Source of the DNA: Cyanoderma ruficeps
Taxonomy: Eukaryota; Chordata; Aves; Passeriformes; Timaliidae
Length of the DNA: 64,000 nt
Assembly: GCA_008694505.1 (NCBI GenBank)
Contig: VZDJ01000116.1
Location: forward strand, 23,803,501 to 23,867,500
Direction: 5' to 3'
Part shown: in pieces, positions 58,501-64,000 of the stretch
Layout: each line of letters opens with the position of its first letter
How positions within the stretch are numbered: position 1 is the first letter of the stretch
Translations under genes and position numbers: made by a program
Notes under the pieces: model-generated
The model's database searches: none
The model's input: the letters and a program-made list of their open reading frames with translations, nothing else
Told to the model about the DNA's origin: nothing

Positions 58501-59823
58501 AAAAAAAATTAAATAAAAACGTAGCTCAGGGAAGTGTCCCCATTCCTCCCTTCCCAAGCTAAACAAAGCTTTGCTGAAGAAACACCAAAGCTGGTATGAC
58601 CTGGGCTCAGGGCAAAGCTGGGGAGCCTGTTTTCCATGGGGTGTCCTGCCATGGCACTCCCCACATCTGACAGAAGCCAACAGCCAGCACGGGACAAACT
58701 GAAGGAAGAGAGCAGAGCAGGATGCTGAAATCATTCCATGCAAATGGTTTGGAGACTGCAGGAGAGACCTGCCCAGGTGTTAAACATGCTCCTACATGCC
58801 TCTCTTCCTGCTGCCAGAGACAGCATTCTGGGCTGGATGGAATCTTGGTCTAACTCAGCTTCATTCTCATTTTCTTCCGAGCATTTCATCCAAACAGCAA
58901 AGACAGAGGACAGATTTCCTGGGATATAGATTTCCTGAGATATCTGAGATGATGGTGAAGGACTGCAGAACAGGAATGCAGCAACAACCAAAGTGAAAAG
59001 GACAAGGAGATCAGAGGATAGGAAGGATCAAGCACAGTATGCTGACGCCAGTAGAAATGCACATAATCTTTGCTGAATCATTAAGTTTCAAATTTTCTTT
59101 AACAGTAAGAAAAGAGTTAAGGACAAGGTCTTCTCAGTACAGCCTTGAATTGAAACATTTGTAACTAAAAATGACCCTTCCAACATGATCTCAGAAGAAG
59201 CTGAATTAAACCTACATGTCTTGGCAGCTGACAGGGATTTGAAAACTTTGAAATTTGAAAGGTTTCTTACATCTTCAGTTCACTCATACTGAAGAAAGGA
59301 GAATTTTACTTATAATGCAGTGTAGCACTGATTCCCTTGCATTCCTCCGTACCTCCAGAAATCGTATTCCCACATTCTGAATGTCCAGAAGGTGAGGGGA
59401 GTTGCTCTCTTTTTTTCTTTTCAGTAATTAAGTCCCCTGTGCCAATGAAGTCATAATGAAACAAGACTTAGATCAAAGAGAAACAATTCTATCTGAACAC
59501 GTGATTTGCTCTGGGCTCCCACTATAATCACAGGCAAACCTGGTAAAACACCATACATATTTTAAATATCTTTACAGGAACTTTTCTGGAGTGGGACAGC
59601 CAGAATAGTTGTGAGAGTTGTACTCATTGCTCCTTAAAACATATAATACTGTTTAATAGTAAGTAACAGTGAACTGAAAAAAAAAAAGCAGTCAACAATC
59701 TGCCACAGCACACAAGGTATTCTGGTATTTAGTATTTTAGTATCAAATGAATCAATTGATATATACAAACCTCTTCCTTCGTTTTCTTATTTTCTGCTCT
59801 AAGCTCTTCATATTCGCCAATAG
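13311..59823 (-). CDS. SHTN1: SHTN1 (shootin-1), all coding exons except the first
   Basis: Sixteen exons on - (59771-59823, 53288-53348, 49079-49173, 46820-46988, 44180-44277, 43264-43345, 41469-41563, 32328-32474, 30871-31024, 29764-29836, 27986-28068, 24946-25055, 24267-24320, 21381-21501, 20361-20544, 13311-13521) join in one frame, 1790 nt. With the first exon (about 19 residues, not in the window) the protein is about 615 residues; human is 631. Order: long coiled coil (about 20-340), poly-proline (344-358), basic linker, helical segment (391-426), Ser-rich disordered tail ending ETDSSSC. Shootin-1 links F-actin flow, via cortactin, to L1-CAM in axonal growth cones; both Pak1 sites (Ser101, Ser249) are kept. 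Identification is firm from near-residue-level likeness to the mammalian protein. Confidence 0.96.
13522..20360 (-). other. SHTN1 intron
   Basis: 6.8 kb non-coding. It contains the 16-bp minisatellite (14315-14557). The part around 15100-16700 is AT-rich with homeodomain-type TAAT motifs and no recognised repeat family. 17000-18800 is moderately GC-rich with chance open frames. No exon or RNA gene supported. Confidence 0.65.
14315..14557. repeat. Minisatellite, about 16-bp unit
   Basis: Roughly 15 degenerate copies of a unit like CCTTCCAGAGCCTGAG span this stretch. The minus frames reading Gly-Ser-Gly-Arg-Leu type repeats come from the tandem repeat. Confidence 0.93.
20361..20544 (-). CDS. 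SHTN1: SHTN1 exon, Ser/Pro-rich tail
   Basis: 184-nt exon between GGATTTTAG and ACA|GTAAGT, phase 1 in, 2 out. It encodes PTGILATSESKSLPVLGSGA, continues through ALNKKDVETEF and ends SKPTL(Q). TGILATSESKS-PVLGS is essentially identical to the mammalian shootin-1 tail. Confidence 0.96.
20545..21380 (-). other. SHTN1 intron
   Basis: 836 bp non-coding. Overlapping open frames at 20575-20942 on both strands have no family likeness. Nothing else recognised. Confidence 0.7.
21381..21501 (-). CDS. SHTN1: SHTN1 exon, TLNKSTSSRSLKSL segment
   Basis: 121-nt exon between TTGCTGTAG and GCA|GTAAGT, phase 0 in, 1 out. It encodes ETLNKSTSSRSLKSLETDSG then ETELERVLRRRKVTTDQDSG. TLNKSTSSRSLKSL and ETELER-LRRRKVT are highly conserved in shootin-1. 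Several Ser/Arg sites could be phosphorylated; that is inference. Confidence 0.97.
21502..24266 (-). other. SHTN1 intron
   Basis: 2.8 kb non-coding. No repeat family, RNA gene or exon recognised. Confidence 0.7.
24267..24320 (-). CDS. SHTN1: SHTN1 exon, MKELKGIL segment
   Basis: 54-nt exon between TTGTTTACAG and CTG|GTAAGG, phase 0/0. It encodes PETPKPSESAMKELKGIL. In mammals the short isoform diverges right after the equivalent DELKGIL. Reading through this donor adds VRELSYYISFSSH and a stop (TGA at 24225-24227). Confidence 0.93.
24321..24945 (-). other. SHTN1 intron
   Basis: 625 bp non-coding, AT-rich toward the upstream exon. Nothing recognised. Confidence 0.7.
24946..25055 (-). CDS. 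SHTN1: SHTN1 exon, EEMMDRIKKGVHLRPV segment
   Basis: 110-nt exon between TTTTTTAGCAG and AAG|GTTTGG, phase 1 in, 0 out. It encodes (G)EEVTDLKRQAVEEMMDRIKK then GVHLRPVNQSSRPKTK. This helical segment is nearly identical to the mammalian one. The donor is atypical after GT but frame and conservation fix it. Confidence 0.96.
26289..26332. repeat. 22-bp perfect tandem duplication
   Basis: Two adjacent copies of a unit beginning CTGAAAGATGAGACTGACTC, apparently identical, suggesting a recent slippage or duplication event. Confidence 0.93.
27385..27758 (-). mobile_element. CR1 LINE fragment (3' region), antisense copy
   Basis: The + strand reads like the complement of an avian CR1 3' end: TGTTGGAAGGGCCCTGCAGT, then GGGAAGCCTGTTCTAGTG, TTCTTCCTTATGTCCAGTCT, and AGCCTCCTTTTCTGTGAACC. 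This order and wording are typical of chicken-type CR1 copies in reverse, so the element lies on -, the SHTN1 sense strand. It is diverged and 5'-truncated, as most CR1 copies are. Confidence 0.82.
27986..28068 (-). CDS. SHTN1: SHTN1 exon, MSMIRKRSH basic linker
   Basis: 83-nt exon between CCCCCAAG and TCAG|GTATGG, phase 2 in, 1 out. It encodes SLMSMIRKRSHSNTNVSKKE then KPPQPES. RSLMSMIRKRSH is invariant in the shootin-1 sequences I know and follows the proline run. Confidence 0.96.
28069..29763 (-). other. SHTN1 intron
   Basis: 1.7 kb non-coding, AT-rich, with a T-rich stretch at 29300-29340. No recognised repeat family or RNA gene. Confidence 0.7.
29764..29836 (-). CDS. SHTN1: SHTN1 poly-proline exon, with one ambiguous base
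   Basis: 73-nt exon between GTTTCGTTGCAG and CCG|GTGAGT, phase 1 in, 2 out. It encodes (V)DELQ, an ambiguous Lys/Asn codon, then eight Pro, Leu, six Pro and NPI(R). Poly-proline followed by NPIRSLMSMIRKR is the shootin-1 signature and may bind SH3, WW or EVH1 partners. The N at 29820 is the third base of the codon just before the Pro run. The mammalian protein has several more residues between ELQK and the prolines, so sequence may be missing here. Confidence 0.92.
29837..30870 (-). other. SHTN1 intron
   Basis: 1.0 kb non-coding, AT-rich. Nothing recognised. Confidence 0.7.
30871..31024 (-). CDS. SHTN1: SHTN1 exon, coiled coil
   Basis: 154-nt exon between GCCAACTGCAG and TTCAG|GTAAAA, phase 0 in, 1 out. 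It encodes IKELEEQLENQSLHKEISRL, KQQLELLEEDKKELELKCQH and AEEKARDLKHS. Heptad spacing of Leu/Ile shows a coiled coil. LKQQLELLEEDKKELELK matches mammals exactly as far as I recall. Confidence 0.97.
31025..32327 (-). other. SHTN1 intron
   Basis: 1.3 kb non-coding. Nothing recognised. Confidence 0.7.
32328..32474 (-). CDS. SHTN1: SHTN1 exon, coiled coil with Pak1 site Ser249
   Basis: 147-nt exon between GTTTTGGCAG and AAG|GTAAAA, phase 0/0. It encodes MFIEQNKMKRQSQLLLQNSA, PDQQLLKALDDNAKLTHTLE and EERLQHQQK. If the missing first exon has 19 residues, the Ser of KRQS is residue 249, the second known Pak1 target of shootin-1. Confidence 0.97.
32608..32658. repeat. 11-bp tandem repeat, purine-rich
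   Basis: About four perfect copies of GGAAGGGGAAA. Purine-only on +, so it may adopt unusual DNA structure. Confidence 0.93.
36446..36485. repeat. Short (AT)n tract with an ambiguous base
   Basis: About nine TA units from 36446 to 36462, then an N at 36485 beside further TA-rich sequence. The N suggests unresolved repeat length. Confidence 0.85.
37778..38003. repeat. Tandem duplication, 132-bp period
   Basis: A unit beginning GGCCCAGGTATGGGATGCAG starts at 37778 and again at 37910. About 90 bp are closely shared. The first unit also has two extra copies of a shorter AGTTACTTAA-containing subrepeat. Confidence 0.93.
38423..39018 (+). mobile_element. Solo LTR of an avian ERVL-type endogenous retrovirus
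   Basis: Starts TGTGCTGGTTTTGGCTGG, continues with CTGGTATGGGGCTGTGTTTT, TTCCCAAGTGGCTGTTG and TGCCCATGGGAAGCAGTG, and ends near TTAAACCCCAACAACA. I recognise this order from a common bird LTR family, full length near 600 bp. The degraded promoter-like ATTAAAGCTGG sits mid-element. No gag, pol or env sequence flanks it, so it is a solo LTR left by recombination. No clear target-site duplication remains. It lies antisense to SHTN1. Confidence 0.85.
40254..40285. repeat. 16-bp perfect tandem duplication
   Basis: Two adjacent copies of TCAAAGCTCTTTCTTC. Confidence 0.93.
41469..41563 (-). CDS. SHTN1: SHTN1 exon, LAVEEYEEL coiled coil
   Basis: 95-nt exon between CTCACAAACAG and GAG|GTGAGT, phase 1 in, 0 out. 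It encodes (V)SVLAVEEYEELHENFELEK then NLRKKAESFAQE. LAVEEYEE and LRKKAESFAQE are conserved. Without splicing the frame stays open for about 75 more codons. Confidence 0.96.
41564..43263 (-). other. SHTN1 intron
   Basis: 1.7 kb non-coding. A stretch near 42935-42985 with GGTTCAAACTCC resembles a pol III B box and may be an old tRNA-derived SINE remnant; this is weak. Otherwise nothing recognised. Confidence 0.6.
43264..43345 (-). CDS. SHTN1: SHTN1 exon, coiled coil
   Basis: 82-nt exon between TACTTCCCTAG and AGAG|GTGTGT, phase 0 in, 1 out. It encodes VNKLKEEKAVLTTEVNKQQK then LLEKCNR. LEKCNR(V)S is conserved. Confidence 0.95.
43346..44179 (-). other. SHTN1 intron
   Basis: 834 bp non-coding for SHTN1. 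On + it contains an 84-codon open frame at 43882-44136 with several CpGs and no recognised homology (see findings). Confidence 0.7.
44180..44277 (-). CDS. SHTN1: SHTN1 exon, LRDQIVSV coiled coil
   Basis: 98-nt exon between CTCAAACCGTAG and GAA|GTATGT, phase 1 in, 0 out. It encodes (E)LRDQIVSVHEEKKTLAIEL then ENLRCKLAEVIEE. Matches the mammalian LRDQIVSV-EEKK-LAIELENL block. Confidence 0.97.
44278..46819 (-). other. SHTN1 intron
   Basis: 2.5 kb non-coding, AT-rich. No clear repeat family or RNA gene. Confidence 0.7.
46820..46988 (-). CDS. SHTN1: SHTN1 exon with Pak1 site Ser101
   Basis: 169-nt exon between CACCTTTCAG and AAAAG|GTGAGC, phase 0 in, 1 out. It encodes LNKENKTLKRISMLYMAKLG, PEIITEEINIDEDESSTDTE and ATSGSCNSVHCQQQIK. 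The Ser of KRISM is residue 101 if the missing exon has 19 residues: the first known Pak1 site. The acidic DEDESSTDTE loop interrupts the coiled coil as in mammals. Confidence 0.97.
46989..49078 (-). other. SHTN1 intron
   Basis: 2.1 kb non-coding. The AT-rich part at 48260-48780 is a candidate conserved regulatory element (see findings). Nothing else recognised. Confidence 0.65.
49079..49173 (-). CDS. SHTN1: SHTN1 exon, SHMVIEEVN coiled coil
   Basis: 95-nt exon between CTTCCCTTAG and AAG|GTGAGA, phase 1 in, 0 out. It encodes (I)SHMVIEEVNCIQNSLEIEK then TCRESAEALASK. EIEKTCRESAEALA is conserved. Confidence 0.97.
50936..51036 (-). mobile_element. Old MIR/CORE-SINE-like fragment
   Basis: The + strand reads CTCCCATTTTACAGACAGGA, then a GGCTAAAGTTAGGAAACAAG-like middle and a TGGCAGAACTAGGGATT end, in the order expected of a reversed MIR core. 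Divergence is high and the call is by eye. Confidence 0.45.
51050..52160. promoter_or_regulatory. Candidate conserved non-coding (enhancer-like) region
   Basis: About 1.1 kb without repeats or coding potential, rich in homeodomain-type motifs (ACTAATTAG near 51264, repeated TAAT/ATTA), a CAATTA-type motif and balanced unique sequence. VAX1, a forebrain and eye homeobox gene, lies beyond SHTN1 in mammals, and developmental enhancers often sit in introns of its neighbours. Purely inferential without an alignment. Confidence 0.35.
52874..52947. repeat. Compound (TTA)n/(TTG)n trinucleotide microsatellite
   Basis: Interrupted ATT/ACT units pass into pure TTG repeats. The poly-Leu and poly-Asn frames over it are artefacts. 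Confidence 0.95.
53288..53348 (-). CDS. SHTN1: SHTN1 exon, CDKIKQERDEAVKKLEEFQK
   Basis: 61-nt exon between CTTCTCCTACAG and AAA|GTAAGC, phase 0 in, 1 out. It encodes 20 residues of early coiled coil that match mammals at nearly every position. Confidence 0.96.
53349..59770 (-). other. SHTN1 intron
   Basis: 6.4 kb non-coding. 54400-55600 is GC-richer with overlapping open frames and one strong minus-strand donor-like site near 54749. An old CR1 3' end lies at 58790-58862. The rest is AT-rich and unrecognised. Confidence 0.65.
58790..58862 (+). mobile_element. Old CR1-type LINE 3'-end relic
   Basis: The order TGCCTCTCTTCCTGCTGCCA, then GAGACAGCATTCTGGGCTGG, then ATGGAATCTTGGTCTAACTC resembles the 3' tail of ancient sauropsid CR1 elements. 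Short and diverged. Confidence 0.5.
59771..59823 (-). CDS. SHTN1: SHTN1 second coding exon
   Basis: 53-nt exon between CCTTGTGTAG and GAG|GTTTGT, phase 1 in, 0 out. It encodes (A)IGEYEELRAENKKTKEE. IGEYE-LRAEN-KTKE matches human residues about 21-37, so only the first coding exon is missing. Confidence 0.95.
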
Positions 59824-62800
59824 CTACACAAGGAAAAAAGAATGAAAAAAGTTAATATAACAGTTTCCAGATTAGCTCTCCATTTGATTAAATTGAAAAC
59901 TCTTCTGTTTGTCTACACAGACTCCCTAAATAACATGGGTCATAAACTTCATTAATAGCCTATTAATATCCTATGAACTGGACAGCCTTCTAGAATTGAA
60001 GCAATTAGGAAGTGTCTGAAAAAGATGGTAGCTCCCAAAACAATCAATCTTTGATCAATGTAGAGTTAAACAATCCTATTGATTGAGTTCAAAAACTACA
60101 AGGTGAATATACTGGTTTGCACTGACCATTTTAAACCCACACTGGCTCAGGTTACAGATCAATCCTAGAAAGAATGGTTGGTGCAATATAAGTTCATCTG
60201 CAGAGTAGCTGATCTGTACACCAGAAAAACCCGTGGTCTCCCATCCATCCCTTTACTTTGTCTCCACTTCTCCTTATGCACCCAAAATTCTTACCTGTGA
60301 CCCATGCCCAAGAAGCAGGGAAAAAAAAAAACAAACCCCCCAACAAAAAAACCCAACAGGTAGGTGAACAAACAAGAAACCACACTGGTGAAACAATGTA
60401 TTTCCTACACAGAAGCACAAAGGCTCTTGGTCACTGCTCCACTATTCCCTGTTCCCTCCAGGAAAATAAGGGTTTTCTACCAGCAAGAAAAGGAATGAAA
60501 ACTTTACCAACAGATACAATTCAGTTTCTTCATACTTGGTAACTGCTCGTGTTTGCTCACCTTTAAGGGCACAGGCATTCTTGCCATTCGATACTTTACA
60601 AATGACTGAAAAATGTAAATACAGATTTGCCCCACCCTCGACAGCTCTCTTCACAGGCCCCATGAACAGAGAACTCTGAATCACTAGCCCTGAAGGAGAA
60701 AATAACAGAATATTCTGGGCTATAGCTCTTAACCCATCCAAGGCATTTTCTCAGCCTACCCTGCTCTCTGTTACAGTAAAAGAGTAAAACCCCAAAACAG
60801 CCCACAGGAGTGAACACAGCATGTCCCCCTCGCAACAGTGACCTCGCTTACTCAACAACTACTCACTCCACAGCTCAGCTGACCAGAAGAAGCAGAAGCT
60901 CCTTTAATTATAACTTAGTCTTTTCATTTTCAGTTGTGAATCTGTGTCTCCTGAACCTGCATTTGCTAACAAAATGTAAGTATTATCTAAATTAGATGTT
61001 TTATATATTAGGTACTTACTATGGCTGAAAAGGACTTATTACTAAAACAAGGCCGTAAGGGTAAAAGTATAGAATGACTATAATTCACAATGAACAACAG
61101 GAAAGACACCTTCATTTACACAGAGTGAGGTGGTGATTCTTCCTACTCTTTTTATTAAAAAATTAATCAACCCCTTTCCTGTATATTAAAGAACACAAAT
61201 CAAAGAAAAAAAACCCCAAACTTTAAAAATGCTACATGCATATATTTTAGCATTTACATTGCAAACCAGGGTGGCCTTCAAGTCGATTGAGAGCCATTCC
61301 ATGCCAAATCAATAAGTAATGCCACTTCAGGATTTCAAATCTACTTATTTACTCAACAAATAAATAGAGCTGTCAAAGGAAACAAGTGTCACTCCACTTT
61401 TGCTTCCACACCATGGACCAGGCATGTCTTTACTGGTACAGGCAAGAGAAAGAGCTGATGGTGCAGGAAGTCCTCTGCTCAGGACAAAACAAGCTATCCT
61501 AATTAAGTCATATTTTGTTGGTAGAAGTAAACTAACACCTGGCTATTTGAATATATCATTAGAGACAGAATTACCCCTGTCAGCACCAGAAGCTTTAATG
61601 GAATTAAATGTCACCACACTGCTCTTCCCAGTGCATATTGAATAGGAAGAATCAGGCCAAGAATGTGGTGAAAACTCTTGAACAGCAATGCCCCCCTACA
61701 CGTACAGCATGCACAAGACTGTGAAGTGCTGTCAAAAGGATAAAAAAAAAGCCAAAAGGGATCAATTTTTCCCTTGTTCACCACTTTAGGCTCAAAGATC
61801 CCTTCTGCTAAATCCAGCTAATCAGTATTTCAACAGGATGCAGTAAGGCACCAGCAGCACCAGCCAGGTGCAAACAATTTTCCAACAGCGCCTGGGTAAC
61901 ATTTTTAACACCTCCTTGTGTTAAGAGGAATGTGTGGGACAGTATTACACTTATCATCTTACAATAACTCCAGATCTTGACTCACAATACACACACCTAT
62001 TACCAGGCCAAATTTGGTCAAGTATCTGTTGCATTTGGTGAAACCTACAAGGCTCAATTACCTAACAGTTGTTAAAAAAAATAAACAAGTAAAAATCACC
62101 TGTGTAAGTACACAAAAGATAAGTGTTAGGTACAAGTACCCTACAAAGTCAGCTCCTGCATCTGTGTTTCCATCTGCCTTGATTTTACTCAAATCTGCGA
62201 AAGTGTCTAAAGTAAATTTAATTGAACCCTGAATTTGCATCTTGCAGTCTTACAGCTCCCTTGAAAAAACAGGGCAGGAAAACTAAACACACCACTGCCT
62301 GATAAAGACCAACCACTAAGTTCACACCAAAAAATTTGCCTTCACAAGTTTCTGAAAAAAAAAATGATAGGGTTTAACACAAGAAACTGAAGTGGAAAAA
62401 ACATTTGAACTCTAATACATTCAAGCAGGCTGGGTTCTGCTGGGGAATGATGGCTGCTGTGTATGAAGATAAACACACAGGTACATGGGGAAAAATAAAT
62501 TATAGAGCAGGTGACTACAGAGGGGAAGACAGCAGCCAACGAGGTGTCCTAAGAAATTCCTCTGGCCATAAAAATTACCCATCTGCCATAAAGTAGAATA
62601 AATTTGTCAGACCACATTAGGAGCTTGTCAATAGTATATATTTAAAAGGTACTGCTCTGAGATACTGCTGTCAGATTGGCAGTCTAGTCTTGTTTCTAAG
62701 AAGATACATATAAGATGTTCCCTTATTCAAAGGTGCTGACATTATAAGAAAAAGTTTTACGAGATCAAATAGATCATAATTAAATATATATATATATATA

Positions 62801-64000
62801 CAGAGCCATAGTGCTTGGGGCTAGAGATTGGAAATCATTACACTTCATCAAATCCAGCCAACAAACGCAGAGCAAAGTTAGACCTTTTGAAAATGAAGAA
62901 AAAAAAAAATCCAGACAATATAAATACCTGCAGTATATGCGTGGTTAACAGCAGTTGTTAACCACTGTAATTTACCAAAGTGACCAGAAATGTGGCTATG
63001 ACAGTGGCTGTGCTTGAAGTGTAATTTTTACCTAGTTTATAACTCCAGACACTTTGCTCACTGACTCCTGTTTCCAACTGAAAAAAAAGGGACTGCTGCA
63101 GAAGATCACTCTGTCTTTAAGGGCAAGGCACCAGCAGTGCCAATAAAACCAAAGACAAACAAGGCAATCTTCCAGGCAGGTAACCAACCACTGTTATGAT
63201 TCAGCTGTTAGTCAAGTTTCCTACCATTCCTCAGGTTATATAACCAATAACTAATAACACTAATAAAACAAAGTTTTGCCAAACTGCTTTTTTTTTTGTT
63301 GTTGTTGTTTTAAGTCTTACCCACAGGAATATGAGGGCCAATTGAATAGAAGTGTGCATCACTGGAAACATCATTTAAAATACAGTCAGGCAATAGCAAA
63401 TATTTATAGCGAAACTGCTTTATTAAATCATGACATTCCAGAAAACTATTCGAGGATTAAAACTCAAACAACACTTTTAAGTCCAAAGCATCATCAACAC
63501 AGAGATCCTGTTTCTCCATGATGTTGACCTTAAACTTGGTAATGGAGCAAGCTGAAGAGTGATCAGTATCAAGTATCTCACTCTAACACAGAGGACTTGG
63601 AAAATTCAGCATGGGTGAAAGATAAGAGTATCTTAGACACAGACGGGTTCAGTGTCCTTGCTGCTGCTCAGAGCTCTGCCAAACAGCCAAACAAATTTGC
63701 CCAAGCCCCAGAGAGCTTCACAGCTGCCACTGAGAATTGAGTGGGCAGCTACAAAACACCTGCCTCAGGTTCAGTCTCCTGACCTTGGTGAGAAGTATGA
63801 GCAGCAGTGGAGATGTGACAGCAGCCAGCCACAGACGCTGCCACCCTGCCTTCCCCTCCACCTAGGGCAGCACTTCTCAGACAGTTCATTTACCTGGTGC
63901 CAGGCAAGACTCTCGAGACTAGAAAAACACATCCTGAAAAAGAAACCAAGGCAACGGCCGCTGAATGAATGTTTCCTGAAACCTCTCCAAATCCTTCTGC
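59824..64000 (-). other. SHTN1 first intron, partial
   Basis: 4.2 kb without a recognisable exon. I looked on - for a short ATG exon with a donor and for a CpG-rich promoter and found neither, so the SHTN1 start lies beyond the window. It includes a short (AT)n tract (62785-62801). The last 350 bp are GC-richer. No RNA gene recognised. Confidence 0.65.

Noticed and set aside
63600..64000. GC-richer window end as the SHTN1 promoter and first exon
   Set aside because: No minus-strand ATG exon resembling the shootin-1 N terminus with a usable donor, and CpG content is not island-like.

Overview
This window looks like nuclear DNA from a bird, probably a passerine or a relative. The evidence is split genes with canonical GT-AG introns, a CR1 LINE fragment, a solo ERVL-type LTR of a family I know from avian genomes, low repeat density, and introns much shorter than in the mammalian orthologues. 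I see no bacterial, plasmid, CRISPR or other prokaryotic features, and no convincing RNA gene.

Two protein-coding genes lie tail to tail. From 289 to 10911 on the + strand are the last eight coding exons of ENO4 (enolase 4, the sperm-flagellum enolase paralogue); the 5' half lies left of the window. From 59823 down to 13311 on the - strand are sixteen consecutive coding exons of SHTN1 (shootin-1, KIAA1598), covering everything except the first coding exon (about 19 residues, expected beyond 64000). All exon phases join without conflict. The SHTN1 exons sum to about 596 codons before the stop, predicting about 615 residues including the absent first exon. The two stop codons are only about 2.4 kb apart, so the 3' UTRs may meet or overlap. 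The order ENO4-SHTN1 matches mammals, where VAX1 follows SHTN1.

Layout: 1-8574, ENO4 exons 1-7 of this window with short introns, a pentanucleotide and a TCC microsatellite. 8575-10822, ENO4 last intron, carrying a CpG-rich block directly joined to a second copy of a 0.3-kb segment from an earlier ENO4 intron. 10823-13310, ENO4 last exon and the convergent 3' UTR zone. 13311-32474, SHTN1 C-terminal and coiled-coil exons, with a 16-bp minisatellite and a CR1 copy in introns. 32475-41468, a 9-kb intron with a 132-bp-period tandem duplication and a solo LTR. 41469-49173, a cluster of five N-terminal coiled-coil exons. 49174-64000, large 5' introns holding AT-rich candidate regulatory sequence, an old SINE-like piece, a compound TTA/TTG microsatellite and an old CR1 3' end.

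The two genes are not functionally linked. ENO4 supports sperm flagellar structure and energy supply. Shootin-1 couples F-actin retrograde flow to L1-CAM adhesion in growing axons. The most useful leads are the ENO4 intron duplication, the single N at the start of the SHTN1 poly-proline exon, a read-through isoform near the length of shootin1a, and candidate conserved elements in SHTN1 introns that could regulate VAX1. I found no clear undescribed system; this is mostly ordinary vertebrate gene sequence.
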